A stretch of DNA of 64,000 bases from Hydrogenophaga borbori. Lineage in GTDB: Bacteria; Pseudomonadota; Gammaproteobacteria; Burkholderiales; Burkholderiaceae_C. The DNA lies in assembly GCF_003417535.1 (NCBI RefSeq), contig NZ_QVLS01000002.1, positions 248,001 to 312,000 on the forward strand, given 5' to 3'. The position numbers and the translations under genes are program-made. Positions within the stretch are counted from its first letter, which is position 1. Every line of letters begins with the position of its first letter. This document shows, one piece after another, positions 43,801 to 51,684 of the stretch. The notes under the pieces are model-generated. The model did not search any database. It was given only the letters and a program-made list of their open reading frames with translations, and was not told the origin of the DNA.

Positions 43801-46800
43801 CCGCCCTGCAGGCTCACGCAGAAGGACTCGTTGAGCGCGCGGCGCGCGTTGTCGTCGAAGGCGCCGACCAGCCAGCGCTCGGTCTGGCCGGGCGAAAGGG
43901 CGGCTTCGGTGGGCGCCGCGGTGGCGGTGGTGTTCGTGGGCGTGGGCTCCACGGGCTGGCCGCCGCCGGGCGAGCCGCCATCGCGGCGCGTGATGAAGCC
44001 CTGGGCCATCAGCTCGTCCAGGGCCTTGAGGATGGTGTCGGCGATGCGGGTGGTGATCTCTTCCGTCATGGCCTCGGTCACGAAGTGGCCGAACTGCTCG
44101 TAGACGTGCAGGCCCAGGTGGCGGATCAGGTAGTAGAAGAGGCTGACGTTCTTCTGCCCTTCGTCCCAGTGCAGGCGCCAGATGGAGGCGCAGTGCACCG
44201 CGCTGCAGGGCGCGCCGCGCTGCGCGAAGCCGGCGTTGAGGCGGTCGATCATGCGCTGGGTGCGCGCGTTGATCTCGGTATAGAAGGCCGGGCCCGCGCG
44301 GTCGATGTGCTCCAGCGAGGCCTTGGCCGCGGCCAGGGCCAGCGGGTGGCGCACGAAGGTGCCGGCGAAGTAGGTGACGCCCGCCTCGGGATAGGAGTGG
44401 TCGCCGTACTGCCAGTGGCCGCCGTCCAGGGCGTCCAGCCAGTTGGCGTTGCCGGCGATGGCCGCGAAGGGCAGGCCGCCGCCGATGACCTTGCCGAAGG
44501 TGGCGATGTCGGCGCGCACGCCGTAGAACTCCTGGGCGCCGCCGCGCGCCACGCGAAAGCCGGTGACGACCTCGTCGAAGATCAGCGCGCAGCCGTGCTG
44601 GTCGGCGATCTCGCGCAGCGAGCGCACGAACTCGCGCGGGCGGATGTTGGGGTACTTGTTCTGGATCGGCTCGGTCATGATGGCCGCGAGCTGCGGCCCC
44701 TGCTCGCGCAGGACCTTGAGCGATTCCTCGCTGTTCCAGTCGAGCACGAGGATGTTCTCGACCGCGTTGGCCAGGATGCCCGGCGCGGCCGACAGCGAAC
44801 GCAGCTGCTTGGTGCCGCGCACGATGACCTCGTCGAAGATGCCGTGGTACGAGTTGCTGAAGATGGCGATCTTCTTGCGGCCGGTGACGGTGCGCGCGAT
44901 GCGCATGGCGCCCATCACGGCCTCGGAGCCGGTGTTGCAGAAGCCCACGCGCTCCATGCCGGTGAACTGCGAGATGAGGCGCGCGACGTCGGCCGACAGC
45001 GGGTGCTGCGGGCCGACCTCCAGGCCCCGGTCGAGCTGCTGGTGCATGGCCTGCAGCAGGTAGTCGGGCTGGTAGCCCAGCATGTTGGCGCCGAAGCAGG
45101 AGAGCAGGTCGATGTACTCGTTGCCGTCCAGGTCCCACAGGCTCGCGCCCTTGGAGCGCTCGACGACGATGGGATAGACCAGGTCCTTCCACATCGGGTT
45201 GAAGCCGGTGACCACGCGCGGGTCGGCCATGACCTTGCGGTTGTCCTGGCTGAAGGACTTGGATTTGCCGGTGCGCGCGTTGTACTGGGCGATGAAGTCG
45301 TCGATCCAGCGGTGCTGGGCGGGCGTGAAGTCCTGCCCGGCCTGCAGCGTGAGGCGCGGCGAGGCGCCGAAGGGTTTGTCGACCAGGGCCTTGATGGAAG
45401 GCTCGGCGCCGTCGGCACCGGGGGTGTTGCCCCCGGCGGCGGGTGCGGGGGCGGTTGCGCTGGCGCGGGCCACGGGCGCGGCGGCGCTGACCGGGGCGGC
45501 CACCGGTGCGGCCATCGGTGCGGCCACGGCGGCCGGTGCCACCGGCGCGCCGGCGAGCAGCGCGAGCTGCTGCGACATGAGCTGCATCTGCTGTTGGATG
45601 AGCGTGTGCAGCGCGCCGCCCTGGCCGGCGGCCAGCGGGGCGGCATGGAAGGCGGGCAGGGCCACGGCTTGCGGCGCGGCCATCGGTGCGGACAGGGCGA
45701 CGGCATCGGCCACGACCGGTGCGGCCACCGCGGCCGGCGCGGGGGGCGCGAAGCGCTCGGGCGGCATCTCGGCGTCGAGCAGGGCCGCGAGCTTGTGCGT
45801 GTTGTCCAGGTCTTCCAGCAGGCGGCGGAAGCGCAGCTTGACGCCGAACACGCGCTCGATCTCCAGCGTGGCCTGGGTCAGCGAGAGCGAGTCCAGGCCC
45901 TGGTCCACGAAGCTGGCTTCGGGCGCGATCTCGTCGGCGGGCAGGCCCGAGACATCGCTGAGGATGCGTTGCAGTTCGGCTTCGACGGCGGGGATGCGAC
46001 TCATGGCAATAGGGGCCTGCTGGGGTGCCGGGGCACCGGTCGATGAAAGGGTGGGGGTGGCGGGGGCGCGGCGCGTGAACCAGTGGCGCTCGCCGCCGAA
46101 GGGGTAGGTGGGCAGGGCCGCGCGGCGCGCGCTCGCGGCCACGGGCCAGGCGATGTCCACGCCCGCGCACCACAGCGCGCCGATGGTGGCGAGCGCGTGC
46201 GCGGCGGGCTCGCCGGGCTGGTTGGCGGGACCGAGCAGGGCCAGGCAACGCGGCACCGCGTTCTGCGCGCTGCGGTGCTGGCGCACCAGCGCGGACAGCG
46301 CCTGGCCGGGGCCGACCTCCAGGAAGACGCACTCGCCCTGGGCGAGCTCGGCCTGCACGGCCTGGCTGAAGCGCACGGGCGCGCGCACCTGGCGCGCCCA
46401 GTAGCCGGGGTCGGTGGCCTCGGCGGCGGTCAGCGGCGCGCCGCTGACGCAGGAATAGACCGGCAGGCGCGGCGCGCCCAGGGGGGCCTTGGCGAGCGCG
46501 GCTTGCACGCGCGGCAGCGCACCGTCCATGCTGGCGCTGTGGAAGGCGTGCGAGACGCGCAGGCGGGTGCAGTGCACCTCGCTGGCTTCCAGGGTCTTGG
46601 CCAGCGAGTCGATGGCCTCGAAGGGGCCCGCGACGACGGTGAGCGTGGGCGCGTTGATGCCCGCGATGTCGATGCCTTCGGGCAGGCGCGCGCGCAGTTC
46701 GTCCGCGCCCAGGCGCACGGCCAGCATGGCGCCAGGGGGCTGTTCGGCCATGGCCTGGCCGCGCGCGACCACGGCGGCCAGTGCGTCGTCCAGCGGCATC

Positions 46801-49800
46801 ACGCCGGCGTGGCAGGCGGCCGCGTACTCGCCGATGCTGTGGCCGATGAGCGCCGCGGGCTTCAGGCCCAGGCTGTCGAGCCAGCTGGCCAGCGCGTAGG
46901 ACATGGCGAACAGCGCCGGCTGCGCGTGGCGCGTGTCGGCCAGCTCGGCCGCGATGGCCTCGTCGGCCGGATCGGCCTGCACCAGCCAGGGCAGCAGGTC
47001 GGTGCCGCCGAGCAGGGGTTGGAGCGCCTCGGTGCAGCGCCGCAGGGCCTCGCCGAAGGCGGGGGCCTCATCGAACAGCTGGCGCGCCATGCCCGGGTGC
47101 TGCGAGCCCTGGCCGGGGAACAGGAAGACCAGGCGAGGTGCGGCCAGGGCGGTGGTGGGGGATTTGAGCCCGCGCAGCGCCGCGATGGCCTGCGCGGTGG
47201 AGGCCGCGACCACGCTCAGGCGCTGCGCCATGGCCCGGCGCCCGCGCATCAGCGTGGCGGCCACGGCGGGCAGCGGCAGCTCGGGGTGGGCCTGCAGGTG
47301 GTCGGCCAGGGCGTGGGCGCGCGCCAGGGCCTCGTCGGCCGTGCGGGCGGACAGCGGCAGCACCCAGCGCTGGCCTTCGGCCTGCTCGCCGGTGGAAGAC
47401 GGCGCAGCAGGTGCAGCAGGCGCGGCCTCGATGACCACGTGGGCGTTGGTGCCGCCCACGCCGAAAGAACTGACGGCGGCGCGGCGCGGGGCGTCGCCAT
47501 GGCCTTCGGTCCAGGGCGTGTTGCGCGCCACCACCTGGAAGGGTGTGCGCCCGAAATCGATCTGCGGGTTGGGCTGGGTGTAGTGCAGCGTGGCCGGGAT
47601 GACGCCGCGCTGCAGCGCCAGCGCGGCCTTGGCCAGGCCCACCACGCCGGCGCCCGCCGCCAGGTGGCCGATGTTGCTCTTGACCGAGCCGATGGCGCAG
47701 AACTGCGTGTCCGCGGTGTCTTCGGCCCAGGCCTTGCTCAGCGCGCTGATCTCGATCGGATCGCCCAGCGCCGTGGCGGTGCCGTGCGCTTCCACGTAGC
47801 CGATGCTGCGCGGGTCGACGCCGGCGTGCTCCAGCGCCATGCGAATGGCTTCCATCTGGCCCGCGACGCTGGGCGCGGTGAAGCTGGCCTTGTCGCCGCC
47901 GTCGTTGTTGAGGCCCACGCCGCGCACCACCGCGTAGATGGTGTCGCCGGCCGCGACGGCGTCGTCCAGGCGCTTGAGCACCACCATGCCGCCACCGCTG
48001 GCGAACACGGTGCCGCTGGCCTGGGCATCGAAGGGGCGGCAGTGGCCGTCGGCCGACTCCATGCCGCCCTCAACGTGCAGGTAGCCCGTGGCCTGCGGCA
48101 CGTGCACGTTGGCGCCGCCGGCCAGCGCGATGTCGCACTGCCCGCTGGCCAGCGCGTGCCAGGCCTGCGCCACGGCCACCAGGCTGGTGGAGCAGGCGGT
48201 GTGGATGCTGAGCGCCGGGCCCTTGAGGTTGAGGCGGTTGGCGATGCGCGTGGCGACGTAGTCCTTTTCGCTCGCCAGCATGGTGGCGAACTCGCCCACC
48301 TGGCGGATGAGCTCGGGGTTCTCCTGGCGCAGCGCGAGCGCATAGGCGTTGTTGCCGGTGCCGGCGTACACGCCCACGCGTTCGCTGGTGCGCGTGTGGT
48401 CGATGCCGGCGTGCTCCAGCGCGCTGATGCTGAGTTCCAGCATCAGGCGCTGCTGCGGGTCCAGCAGCACGGCCTCGCGGGCGGAGACACCGAAATGCGC
48501 GGCGTCGAAGCGGTCGGCGTGTTCCAGCGCGCCGTGCGCGGGCACGAAGTTCGGGCGCGCGCGCTGTTCTTCCGGCACGGCGGGGTCGAGTTCGTCCGGG
48601 CGGAAATGGCGGATGCCCTCGCGCCCGTCCAGCAGGTTCTGCCAGAAGGATTCGAGGTCGGGCGAGCCCGGCACGCGCACGGCCATGCCCACGATGGCGA
48701 TGCCACCTGCGGCGTTGGCCGGGGCCGCGCGGCGCGGGCGGCGCGGCGCGCTGGCCGTGCCCGCCATGGCGGCGGCCATGCCGGCCAGGGTGGGGCGGTC
48801 GTACACATCGGCCACGCCAAGGGTGGTGATGCCCGCCTCGCGCACACGCGAGACGAAGCGCATCACCAGCAGCGACTTGGCGCCGATGTCGAAGATGTTC
48901 TGCTCGTCCGCGATGCGTTCGACCCCCAGCAGCTCGCACCACAGTCGGCGCGCCAGGGCCAGCGGGTCGCTGGCGTCCAGCGGGCTCGCGTCCATCGCGG
49001 GCAGGGGCAGGCTGCGGCGGTCGATCTTGCCGCTGGGCGTGACGGGCAGGCGGTCGAGCACCACGTAGCGCACCGGCACCATGTACTCGGGCATGCGCGC
49101 GCGCAGGTGCTGGCGCCACAGGGGCGACAGGCTGGCCGCTGCTGCGGCCACGCCGGGGTTCAGCACGACGTGCGCCACCAGCTGGCGGCCCGCGCCGGGC
49201 AGCTCGGGCGCCGTCACCACGGCTTCCTTCACGCTCTCGTGCGCCATCAGGGCGAGTTCGATTTCGCCGGGCTCGATGCGAAAGCCATCGACCTTGACCT
49301 GCTGGTCCGCGCGGCCCAGGTACGTGAGCACGCCGTGTTCGTCGCGGCGCACCAGGTCGCCGGTGAGGTACCAGGTCTGGCCACCGGGGCCGGGCTCGGG
49401 GCCGACGTCGGTGCGGAAGCGTTCGGCGCTCAGATCGGCGCGGCCCAGGTAGCCATTGGCCAGGGTTTCCCCGCCCAGCAACAGCTCGCCCACGGTGAAA
49501 CCTTCGCCGTCGTCGTGCGCCTCGCGCAGGGCCACCTGCACGTGCGGCAGGGCCTTGCCGATGGGGGGGATCTCGGGCCACTGCGCCGGGTCGCCGGTGA
49601 GGTCGTGCGCGGTGACGACGTGGCTTTCGGTGGGGCCGTAGTGGTTGTGCAACTCGGCGCCGGGCAGGCGCTGGAACAGGGCGCGGATGGCCGGGCTCAC
49701 CTGCAATTGCTCGCCGGCGCTGACCACTTCGCGCAGGTGGCGCGGCGCCTCGTCGCGCGAGGCGTCGGCGATCATCTGCAGCGCCACGTAAGGCACGAAG

Positions 49801-50540
49801 AGGCGCTCGACGCGCAGGTCGATCAGCGCGCGGTGCAGCAAGGCCGGGTCGCGGCGCTGGGCGTCGGGCACCAGCACCAGGGTGCCGCCCGTGGCCACGG
49901 TGGAGAAGATTTCCTGGAAGTGCACGTCGAAGGACAGCGGCGCGAACTGAAGGGTGCGCGCGGCCTGGCCCAGGCGCGGGTGCGCCACGTGCCAGTGAAT
50001 GAGGTGGCGCAGCGGACCCTCGCCCATGGCCACGCCCTTGGGCCGGCCGGTGGAGCCGGAGGTGAAGAGAACGTAGGCCAGGCGGGGTCCGGCGGCGTGC
50101 AGGTCCGACGTGGCGGGGGCGGGCCGCTCCAGCGTGGGCAGCTCGCCCACGCGTTCGCGCAGCAGGGCCAGTGCCGATGCCTCGCCCACCACGGCGCGCG
50201 GGCGCGCGTCATCGAGCATGGCGGCCAGTCGTTCGGCGGGGTACGCCAGATCGAGCGGCACGTAGCCCACGTCCAGGTGGGCGGCGGTGAGGATGTGGAC
50301 GATGGACTCGGGCGAGCGCGTGGCGGCGATGGCGATGCGCTCGCCACCGCGCACGCCCGCCTCCCGCCAGCGGCGCGCGCCGTCTTCGACGCGCGCGAGC
50401 AGTTCGCGGTACGTCAGCGTCTGACCGTCGGCGGTTTCCAGGGCGGGCCGCTCGGGCCAGGCCCGCGCCGCTTGGACGAGCCATTCACCCAAACGGGACA
50501 CACGCCGTGCCGATGGTTCCGTTTGAGCTGTCTTGTCCAT
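37845..50540 (-). CDS. Hybrid NRPS-PKS megasynthase with aminotransferase: A-PCP-KS-AT-ACP-AMT-C-A-PCP-C-A*-PCP
   Basis: 4231 residues from the ATG at 50540 (GAGG at 50546-50549 on this strand; a GTG two codons earlier is possible). Domains: A1 about 15-510 (TSGSTGRPKG near 160; signature D-V-Q-F-V-A-H-V-V-K, close to published proline codes such as DVQFIAHVVK), with no C domain before it, hence a loading module. PCP (IGAKSLLV). KS (HTACSTSL, Cys783). AT (GHSIGEY, Ser1235; HAFH, malonyl). ACP (GLDSLSL, Ser1551). Class III PLP aminotransferase about 1740-2170 (FGKVIGGGLPF, Lys2017). C (SHLIFDG, His2343). A2 (TSGSTGKPKG near 2827; D-I-L-Q-L-G-M-V-W-K, glycine-like). PCP (Ser3218). C (HHVVWDG near 3411). 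A degenerate A domain about 3720-4115 lacking its ATP-binding core. Last PCP (LGGTSLS, Ser4160). The KS-AT-ACP-AMT-C-A-PCP part mirrors mycosubtilin MycA, with an A-PCP loader in place of the acyl ligase. Confidence 0.96.
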   Translation of the reverse strand: MDKTAQTEPSARRVSRLGEWLVQAARAWPERPALETADGQTLTYRELLARVEDGARRWREAGVRGGERIAIAATRSPESIVHILTAAHLDVGYVPLDLAYPAERLAAMLDDARPRAVVGEASALALLRERVGELPTLERPAPATSDLHAAGPRLAYVLFTSGSTGRPKGVAMGEGPLRHLIHWHVAHPRLGQAARTLQFAPLSFDVHFQEIFSTVATGGTLVLVPDAQRRDPALLHRALIDLRVERLFVPYVALQMIADASRDEAPRHLREVVSAGEQLQVSPAIRALFQRLPGAELHNHYGPTESHVVTAHDLTGDPAQWPEIPPIGKALPHVQVALREAHDDGEGFTVGELLLGGETLANGYLGRADLSAERFRTDVGPEPGPGGQTWYLTGDLVRRDEHGVLTYLGRADQQVKVDGFRIEPGEIELALMAHESVKEAVVTAPELPGAGRQLVAHVVLNPGVAAAAASLSPLWRQHLRARMPEYMVPVRYVVLDRLPVTPSGKIDRRSLPLPAMDASPLDASDPLALARRLWCELLGVERIADEQNIFDIGAKSLLVMRFVSRVREAGITTLGVADVYDRPTLAGMAAAMAGTASAPRRPRRAAPANAAGGIAIVGMAVRVPGSPDLESFWQNLLDGREGIRHFRPDELDPAVPEEQRARPNFVPAHGALEHADRFDAAHFGVSAREAVLLDPQQRLMLELSISALEHAGIDHTRTSERVGVYAGTGNNAYALALRQENPELIRQVGEFATMLASEKDYVATRIANRLNLKGPALSIHTACSTSLVAVAQAWHALASGQCDIALAGGANVHVPQATGYLHVEGGMESADGHCRPFDAQASGTVFASGGGMVVLKRLDDAVAAGDTIYAVVRGVGLNNDGGDKASFTAPSVAGQMEAIRMALEHAGVDPRSIGYVEAHGTATALGDPIEISALSKAWAEDTADTQFCAIGSVKSNIGHLAAGAGVVGLAKAALALQRGVIPATLHYTQPNPQIDFGRTPFQVVARNTPWTEGHGDAPRRAAVSSFGVGGTNAHVVIEAAPAAPAAPSSTGEQAEGQRWVLPLSARTADEALARAHALADHLQAHPELPLPAVAATLMRGRRAMAQRLSVVAASTAQAIAALRGLKSPTTALAAPRLVFLFPGQGSQHPGMARQLFDEAPAFGEALRRCTEALQPLLGGTDLLPWLVQADPADEAIAAELADTRHAQPALFAMSYALASWLDSLGLKPAALIGHSIGEYAAACHAGVMPLDDALAAVVARGQAMAEQPPGAMLAVRLGADELRARLPEGIDIAGINAPTLTVVAGPFEAIDSLAKTLEASEVHCTRLRVSHAFHSASMDGALPRVQAALAKAPLGAPRLPVYSCVSGAPLTAAEATDPGYWARQVRAPVRFSQAVQAELAQGECVFLEVGPGQALSALVRQHRSAQNAVPRCLALLGPANQPGEPAAHALATIGALWCAGVDIAWPVAASARRAALPTYPFGGERHWFTRRAPATPTLSSTGAPAPQQAPIAMSRIPAVEAELQRILSDVSGLPADEIAPEASFVDQGLDSLSLTQATLEIERVFGVKLRFRRLLEDLDNTHKLAALLDAEMPPERFAPPAPAAVAAPVVADAVALSAPMAAPQAVALPAFHAAPLAAGQGGALHTLIQQQMQLMSQQLALLAGAPVAPAAVAAPMAAPVAAPVSAAAPVARASATAPAPAAGGNTPGADGAEPSIKALVDKPFGASPRLTLQAGQDFTPAQHRWIDDFIAQYNARTGKSKSFSQDNRKVMADPRVVTGFNPMWKDLVYPIVVERSKGASLWDLDGNEYIDLLSCFGANMLGYQPDYLLQAMHQQLDRGLEVGPQHPLSADVARLISQFTGMERVGFCNTGSEAVMGAMRIARTVTGRKKIAIFSNSYHGIFDEVIVRGTKQLRSLSAAPGILANAVENILVLDWNSEESLKVLREQGPQLAAIMTEPIQNKYPNIRPREFVRSLREIADQHGCALIFDEVVTGFRVARGGAQEFYGVRADIATFGKVIGGGLPFAAIAGNANWLDALDGGHWQYGDHSYPEAGVTYFAGTFVRHPLALAAAKASLEHIDRAGPAFYTEINARTQRMIDRLNAGFAQRGAPCSAVHCASIWRLHWDEGQKNVSLFYYLIRHLGLHVYEQFGHFVTEAMTEEITTRIADTILKALDELMAQGFITRRDGGSPGGGQPVEPTPTNTTATAAPTEAALSPGQTERWLVGAFDDNARRALNESFCVSLQGGADKAALRQALQDVAQRHAAFHLAFDTGEPRQSLQPLKPVAIAEVDLRHEADADAALDAFCTQASRRDFPFDQAPLAAFSLLELSDGRVVVHVVASHLIFDGWASSVFNAELAEAYQARRQGMAPAFAKPAESPLAFAAAEQARQDSAQAREALAFWTNVMQQPPPPVNLGDRSPAGRRQFTADTVRVRIEGPRLEQLRQRAKARGATLFQWLLTAVTRLIQERGGQDEFVVSIPYASQALQRHGPLMADGVLDLPLRLSCSPQDTDEALLTRVRSHLMDALEYPVMTQGTLARALGLPSRGDRPPLTGIYFNLNPKVDLSGYLPLRAALHEGRKQGLLAELFFNFYEQDAALTLDLHHSAEFFSLERAQSLVDGLLAQIDRLNGSPAVAAPATPKASAAPAPASAATPTVDPRLGAWNRATDMPFDVTTRVEASIRQQALATPDAIAVIAHGAPLTYAQLEQRARRFAQLLAQRGVGPGHLVGVCMARGPELVPALLGILKTGAAYVPLDPNFPKDRLSYMAEDAGLRLVITESAHAALSGLSREQQVRVDDDRALIDAAPDTELPTPQNPSGDAPMYVIYTSGSTGKPKGVVVPQRAVSNFLMAMRREPGLTASDRLLAVTTLSFDIAVLELYLPLAIGACTVLAQREEIMDGEVLGRLIAEQRINVMQATPTTWHMLLDAGWRAPANFRALCGGEPLPPSLAAQLLDQKIELWNMYGPTETTVWSTVQRITDATQKISIGHPIANTQVWVLDEQGRPCGIGQEGELCIGGTGVANGYFNRPELTAERFVADPFSAAPGARLYRTGDLARWLDNGTLEHLGRLDFQVKIRGYRIELGEIEARLAALPGVARTVVMAREDTPGDVRLIAYAVPAAGATPEPAALREALRGGLPDYMLPQQVVLLDALPLLPNGKIDRKALPQPVAMAPAASGPLTAAATDTERAVLEAMQAVLKLPAIGADEDFFALGGHSLLAAKLMGQLNKGLGLQLNLRVLFESPTVQKLARAIDEQRGGNAPQRPPLVHQPERRQAPLTLMQERIRFIEEMHPGRVVYNVPSAHRLRGPMDEALFDQAFQAMVRRQASLRTIVVRDGDTWVQRTLDSVPCSLLPVEDLSHVPEARREEAMADLVTTWVAQPFALDQAPLFRARLIRMDERHHIFFFMTHHVVWDGWSFDLLYENMSAFYSALLEQREPVLPAMPLQYVDFAAWHNEWMQGEEIASQLDHWQRQFLKRPVPAALTDLPRLPGAQRVGSTEYMRIESAHAERVREVAKQTGSTLSIVALAVYAVLASQLLHDPEPTIGVPVRGRPHPDLEPIMGFFNNMLPVRLAVRPEMSWLEWIKHVRATMVDAFANQDVPFERLSAALETAQPGQHGRLYQALFTFQDARARPANWGPLTHERTRFKHRGATEDLNFWLVEIPGGIEGGIQYDTQLFLPSTAQLLRERFLATLMGLADNPNRRVADVLLPGAAELERLRTLDAAPVVGHDLLKALARADGTPLLRHGANALDGAALQARVAAARAQQGSGRSAVEIATQDPIEALARALAAFGANRALRWPGGADTDARRWSDTVEALAAQVQLLPGDRLIAHGGHPGLRLALLGLALRHGVELVLADDPGAPEALEALHADNTALVFADANGWATLLQANAGRALSLIAALDVREASPEGMQALADTQASALNLAPDPATGLPLAMGWAHGPADHNTFGKPLLPDSLRIGEAAERPAAIGVAAPLWARGADGSWRATGTLARWRSDGVLQAIGEDGAHAVIAGQRLALDAIEQGIAQLPLVARAAAALQIGPQGERRLLLGLEPDTGLQDAGLDALLQRVDQRLAQHLPAAARAHLQVLCCERLATTAEGRFAPTASRLRRRDSAASAADHFQGTATEREIFLVWSELLGTTAIRRNDNFFDLGGTSLSAMQAVQKLEKRVGKQVSPRRYVSETLAQLAAAYDGQAAGATTTETDAPSLPPKNGGGLMSRLRRLVQGA
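38190..39375 (-). other. Degenerate adenylation domain within the megasynthase
   Basis: Between the last C domain and the last PCP lie about 390 residues that align with the two ends of an adenylation domain. The N-terminal part has the pattern LLPGDRLIAHGGHPGLRLALLG, here quoted by its parts PGDRLIAH and LRLALLGLAL. The C-terminal part has GTLARWRSDGVLQ and GQRLALDAIEQGI, matching GDLARW-x-DG and GFRIELGEIE of active domains. The TSGSTG loop, FDxxxxE block and YGPTE motif are missing, and the conserved Asp of GDL is Thr. It cannot bind ATP in the usual way. Confidence 0.8.
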
Positions 50541-50577
50541 CCTCACCTCGTAGAACCAGAGCCGGAGAATCTAATAC

Positions 50578-50607
50578 AAAATAACGCCACTCGAAACCGA
50601 CTGTAAC
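50578..50607 (-). promoter_or_regulatory. Candidate promoter of the arm 2 megasynthase
   Basis: Read on the - strand: GTTACA (50602-50607), an 18-base spacer and TATTTT (50578-50583), four of six matches in each element. A transcript would start near 50571 and carry a leader of about 30 bases before the ATG at 50540. No terminator or start of another gene intervenes. Confidence 0.35.
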
Positions 50608-50741
50608 AACGGCGTTCCCGAAGGCCAATCGCCGTGGCCGCGCGGTTGTGAACTTTTTGACGGTACCGGTGGCGGTATGGGGAATCAGGCGCCAAGCGGT
50701 GCGCTGAGGCCTGCTGGCGGCGGAATGCGAGTACCAGTAAG

Positions 50742-50754
50742 GCGATTGTGTTGA
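50742..50754 (+). repeat. 13-base word GCGATTGTGTTGA, copy 1
   Basis: The identical 13 bases recur at 57185-57197, in both cases in the leader region of a + strand envelope gene (here 150 bases before the methyltransferase). A shared regulatory element is possible; chance cannot be excluded by eye. Confidence 0.3.
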
Positions 50755-50798
50755 TGATTGACATCTCATGCATCGCCATTTCGTGGAGATATCGCACG

Positions 50799-50815
50799 TT
50801 CGGATGTGCATCGAA
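50799..50815. promoter_or_regulatory. Imperfect dyad upstream of the methyltransferase gene
   Basis: TTCGGATGTGCATCGAA has inverted arms TTCG(G)ATG and CATCGAA with one extra base in the left arm. It overlaps one of two ATGTGCATC direct repeats spaced by two helical turns, as for a regulator binding side by side. No regulator gene is in the window. Confidence 0.3.
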
Positions 50816-50904
50816 GGTATGTAAATGTGCATCCCTGTGCTAGCTTCGACGGATGGTGGCGGCCCTTGGGCGCCCATTCGCGCAAATCAACTGGAGGCCT
50901 TCGC

Positions 50905-51684
50905 ATGACGAGCCCGACTTCACACGATGCCCAACGCGTCAGCCGCGAGGCCGAGATCTACGACAACGACGAGCTGGAGCGCGACCGCCTGGAGGCGGTC
51001 ATGGCCTATACCCAGATGGGCCCCGCGCGGCGCCGCCGCGACGAGCTGATCCGCGCCGTGCACACGCGCCACACCGACACCCGCGTGCTGGAAGTCGGCA
51101 GCCAGGCCTGGGAGGCCCACTACCTCAAGTGGAACCTCAAGCCCACGCAGCTCACGTGCATCAACATCTCCGACCGTGAACTCGACAAAGGCCGCCAGGT
51201 GGCCCAGGCCAAGGGCCTGCCGGTGGAGTTCAAGCTGATGGACGCGCACGAGCTGCAATTCCCCGACGCCACCTTTGATCTGGTGTTCGGCACGGCCATC
51301 CTGCACCACCTGGAATTCGAGCGCGCGGTCAAGGAGATCGCGCGCGTGACCAAGCCGGGCGGCGAGATCCTGTTCGTCGAACCTTTGCTGCTCAACCCGG
51401 TGGCGCGCCTGGTGCGCGCCCTCACGCCCAAGGCGCGCACGCCCGACGAGAAGCCGCTGGCGCGCGAGGAACTCGACATCCTGGACCGCTACTTCGCGCC
51501 CAAGCACCTGTACACCGACCTGTTCGCCTTTCCCGCCGCGGTGCTGTCCAAGGCGGTGCGCGCGCAGCCCAGCAACTGGATGGTGAACGCGGCCGACCGC
51601 GTCGACGCCGCCATCGCCTCGTCCATGCCCTCGCTCGGCGCCTACTACCGCACGGTCACCGTGCACGGCACGCGCCGCGTGTGA
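50905..51684 (+). CDS. Class I SAM-dependent methyltransferase
   Basis: 259 residues. The ATG at 50905 has GGAGG (50893-50897) at seven bases. Motif I is RVLEVGSQAWEAHYLKW near 60-76; the post-I region is TCINISDREL, motif II region is FDLVFGTAILHHL, and EIARVTKPGGEILFVEP is the usual methyltransferase-11 block. The C-terminal 80 residues carry no known catalytic motif. Substrate unknown; it is coupled by GTGA overlap to a polysaccharide deacetylase, so a sugar or lipid-linked oligosaccharide is plausible, but it is also the nearest tailoring-type gene to the megasynthase and diverges from it. Confidence 0.88.
   Translation: MTSPTSHDAQRVSREAEIYDNDELERDRLEAVMAYTQMGPARRRRDELIRAVHTRHTDTRVLEVGSQAWEAHYLKWNLKPTQLTCINISDRELDKGRQVAQAKGLPVEFKLMDAHELQFPDATFDLVFGTAILHHLEFERAVKEIARVTKPGGEILFVEPLLLNPVARLVRALTPKARTPDEKPLAREELDILDRYFAPKHLYTDLFAFPAAVLSKAVRAQPSNWMVNAADRVDAAIASSMPSLGAYYRTVTVHGTRRV

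Larger units (their letters stand above)
50541..50904. other. Divergent intergenic region between arm 2 and the methyltransferase gene
   Basis: 364 bases without a credible gene; short frames here start and stop at random. It is less GC-rich than its surroundings and must hold the arm 2 promoter and that of the + strand methyltransferase operon. It contains a possible - strand promoter near 50578-50607, an imperfect dyad at 50799-50815, ATGTGCATC twice (50804-50812 and 50825-50833, 21 bases apart), and a 13-base word shared with the region at 57185. A TTGACA at 50758 has no matching -10. Confidence 0.7.

Noticed and set aside
37854-50606. Long + strand frames opposite the arm 2 megasynthase (37854-46046, 46083-50606)
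   Set aside because: Same GC shadow effect; no recognisable motifs, whereas the - strand encodes an uninterrupted multidomain synthase.
50714-50729. Sigma-54-type -24/-12 element (TGGC...TGC) in the arm 2/methyltransferase intergenic region
   Set aside because: The GG-to-GC spacing is 9 bases, not the required 10, and the TTGC part is poor.
50758-50763. TTGACA as -35 of the methyltransferase promoter
   Set aside because: No hexamer resembling TATAAT stands 16-19 bases downstream; the region there is TCGTGG-like.
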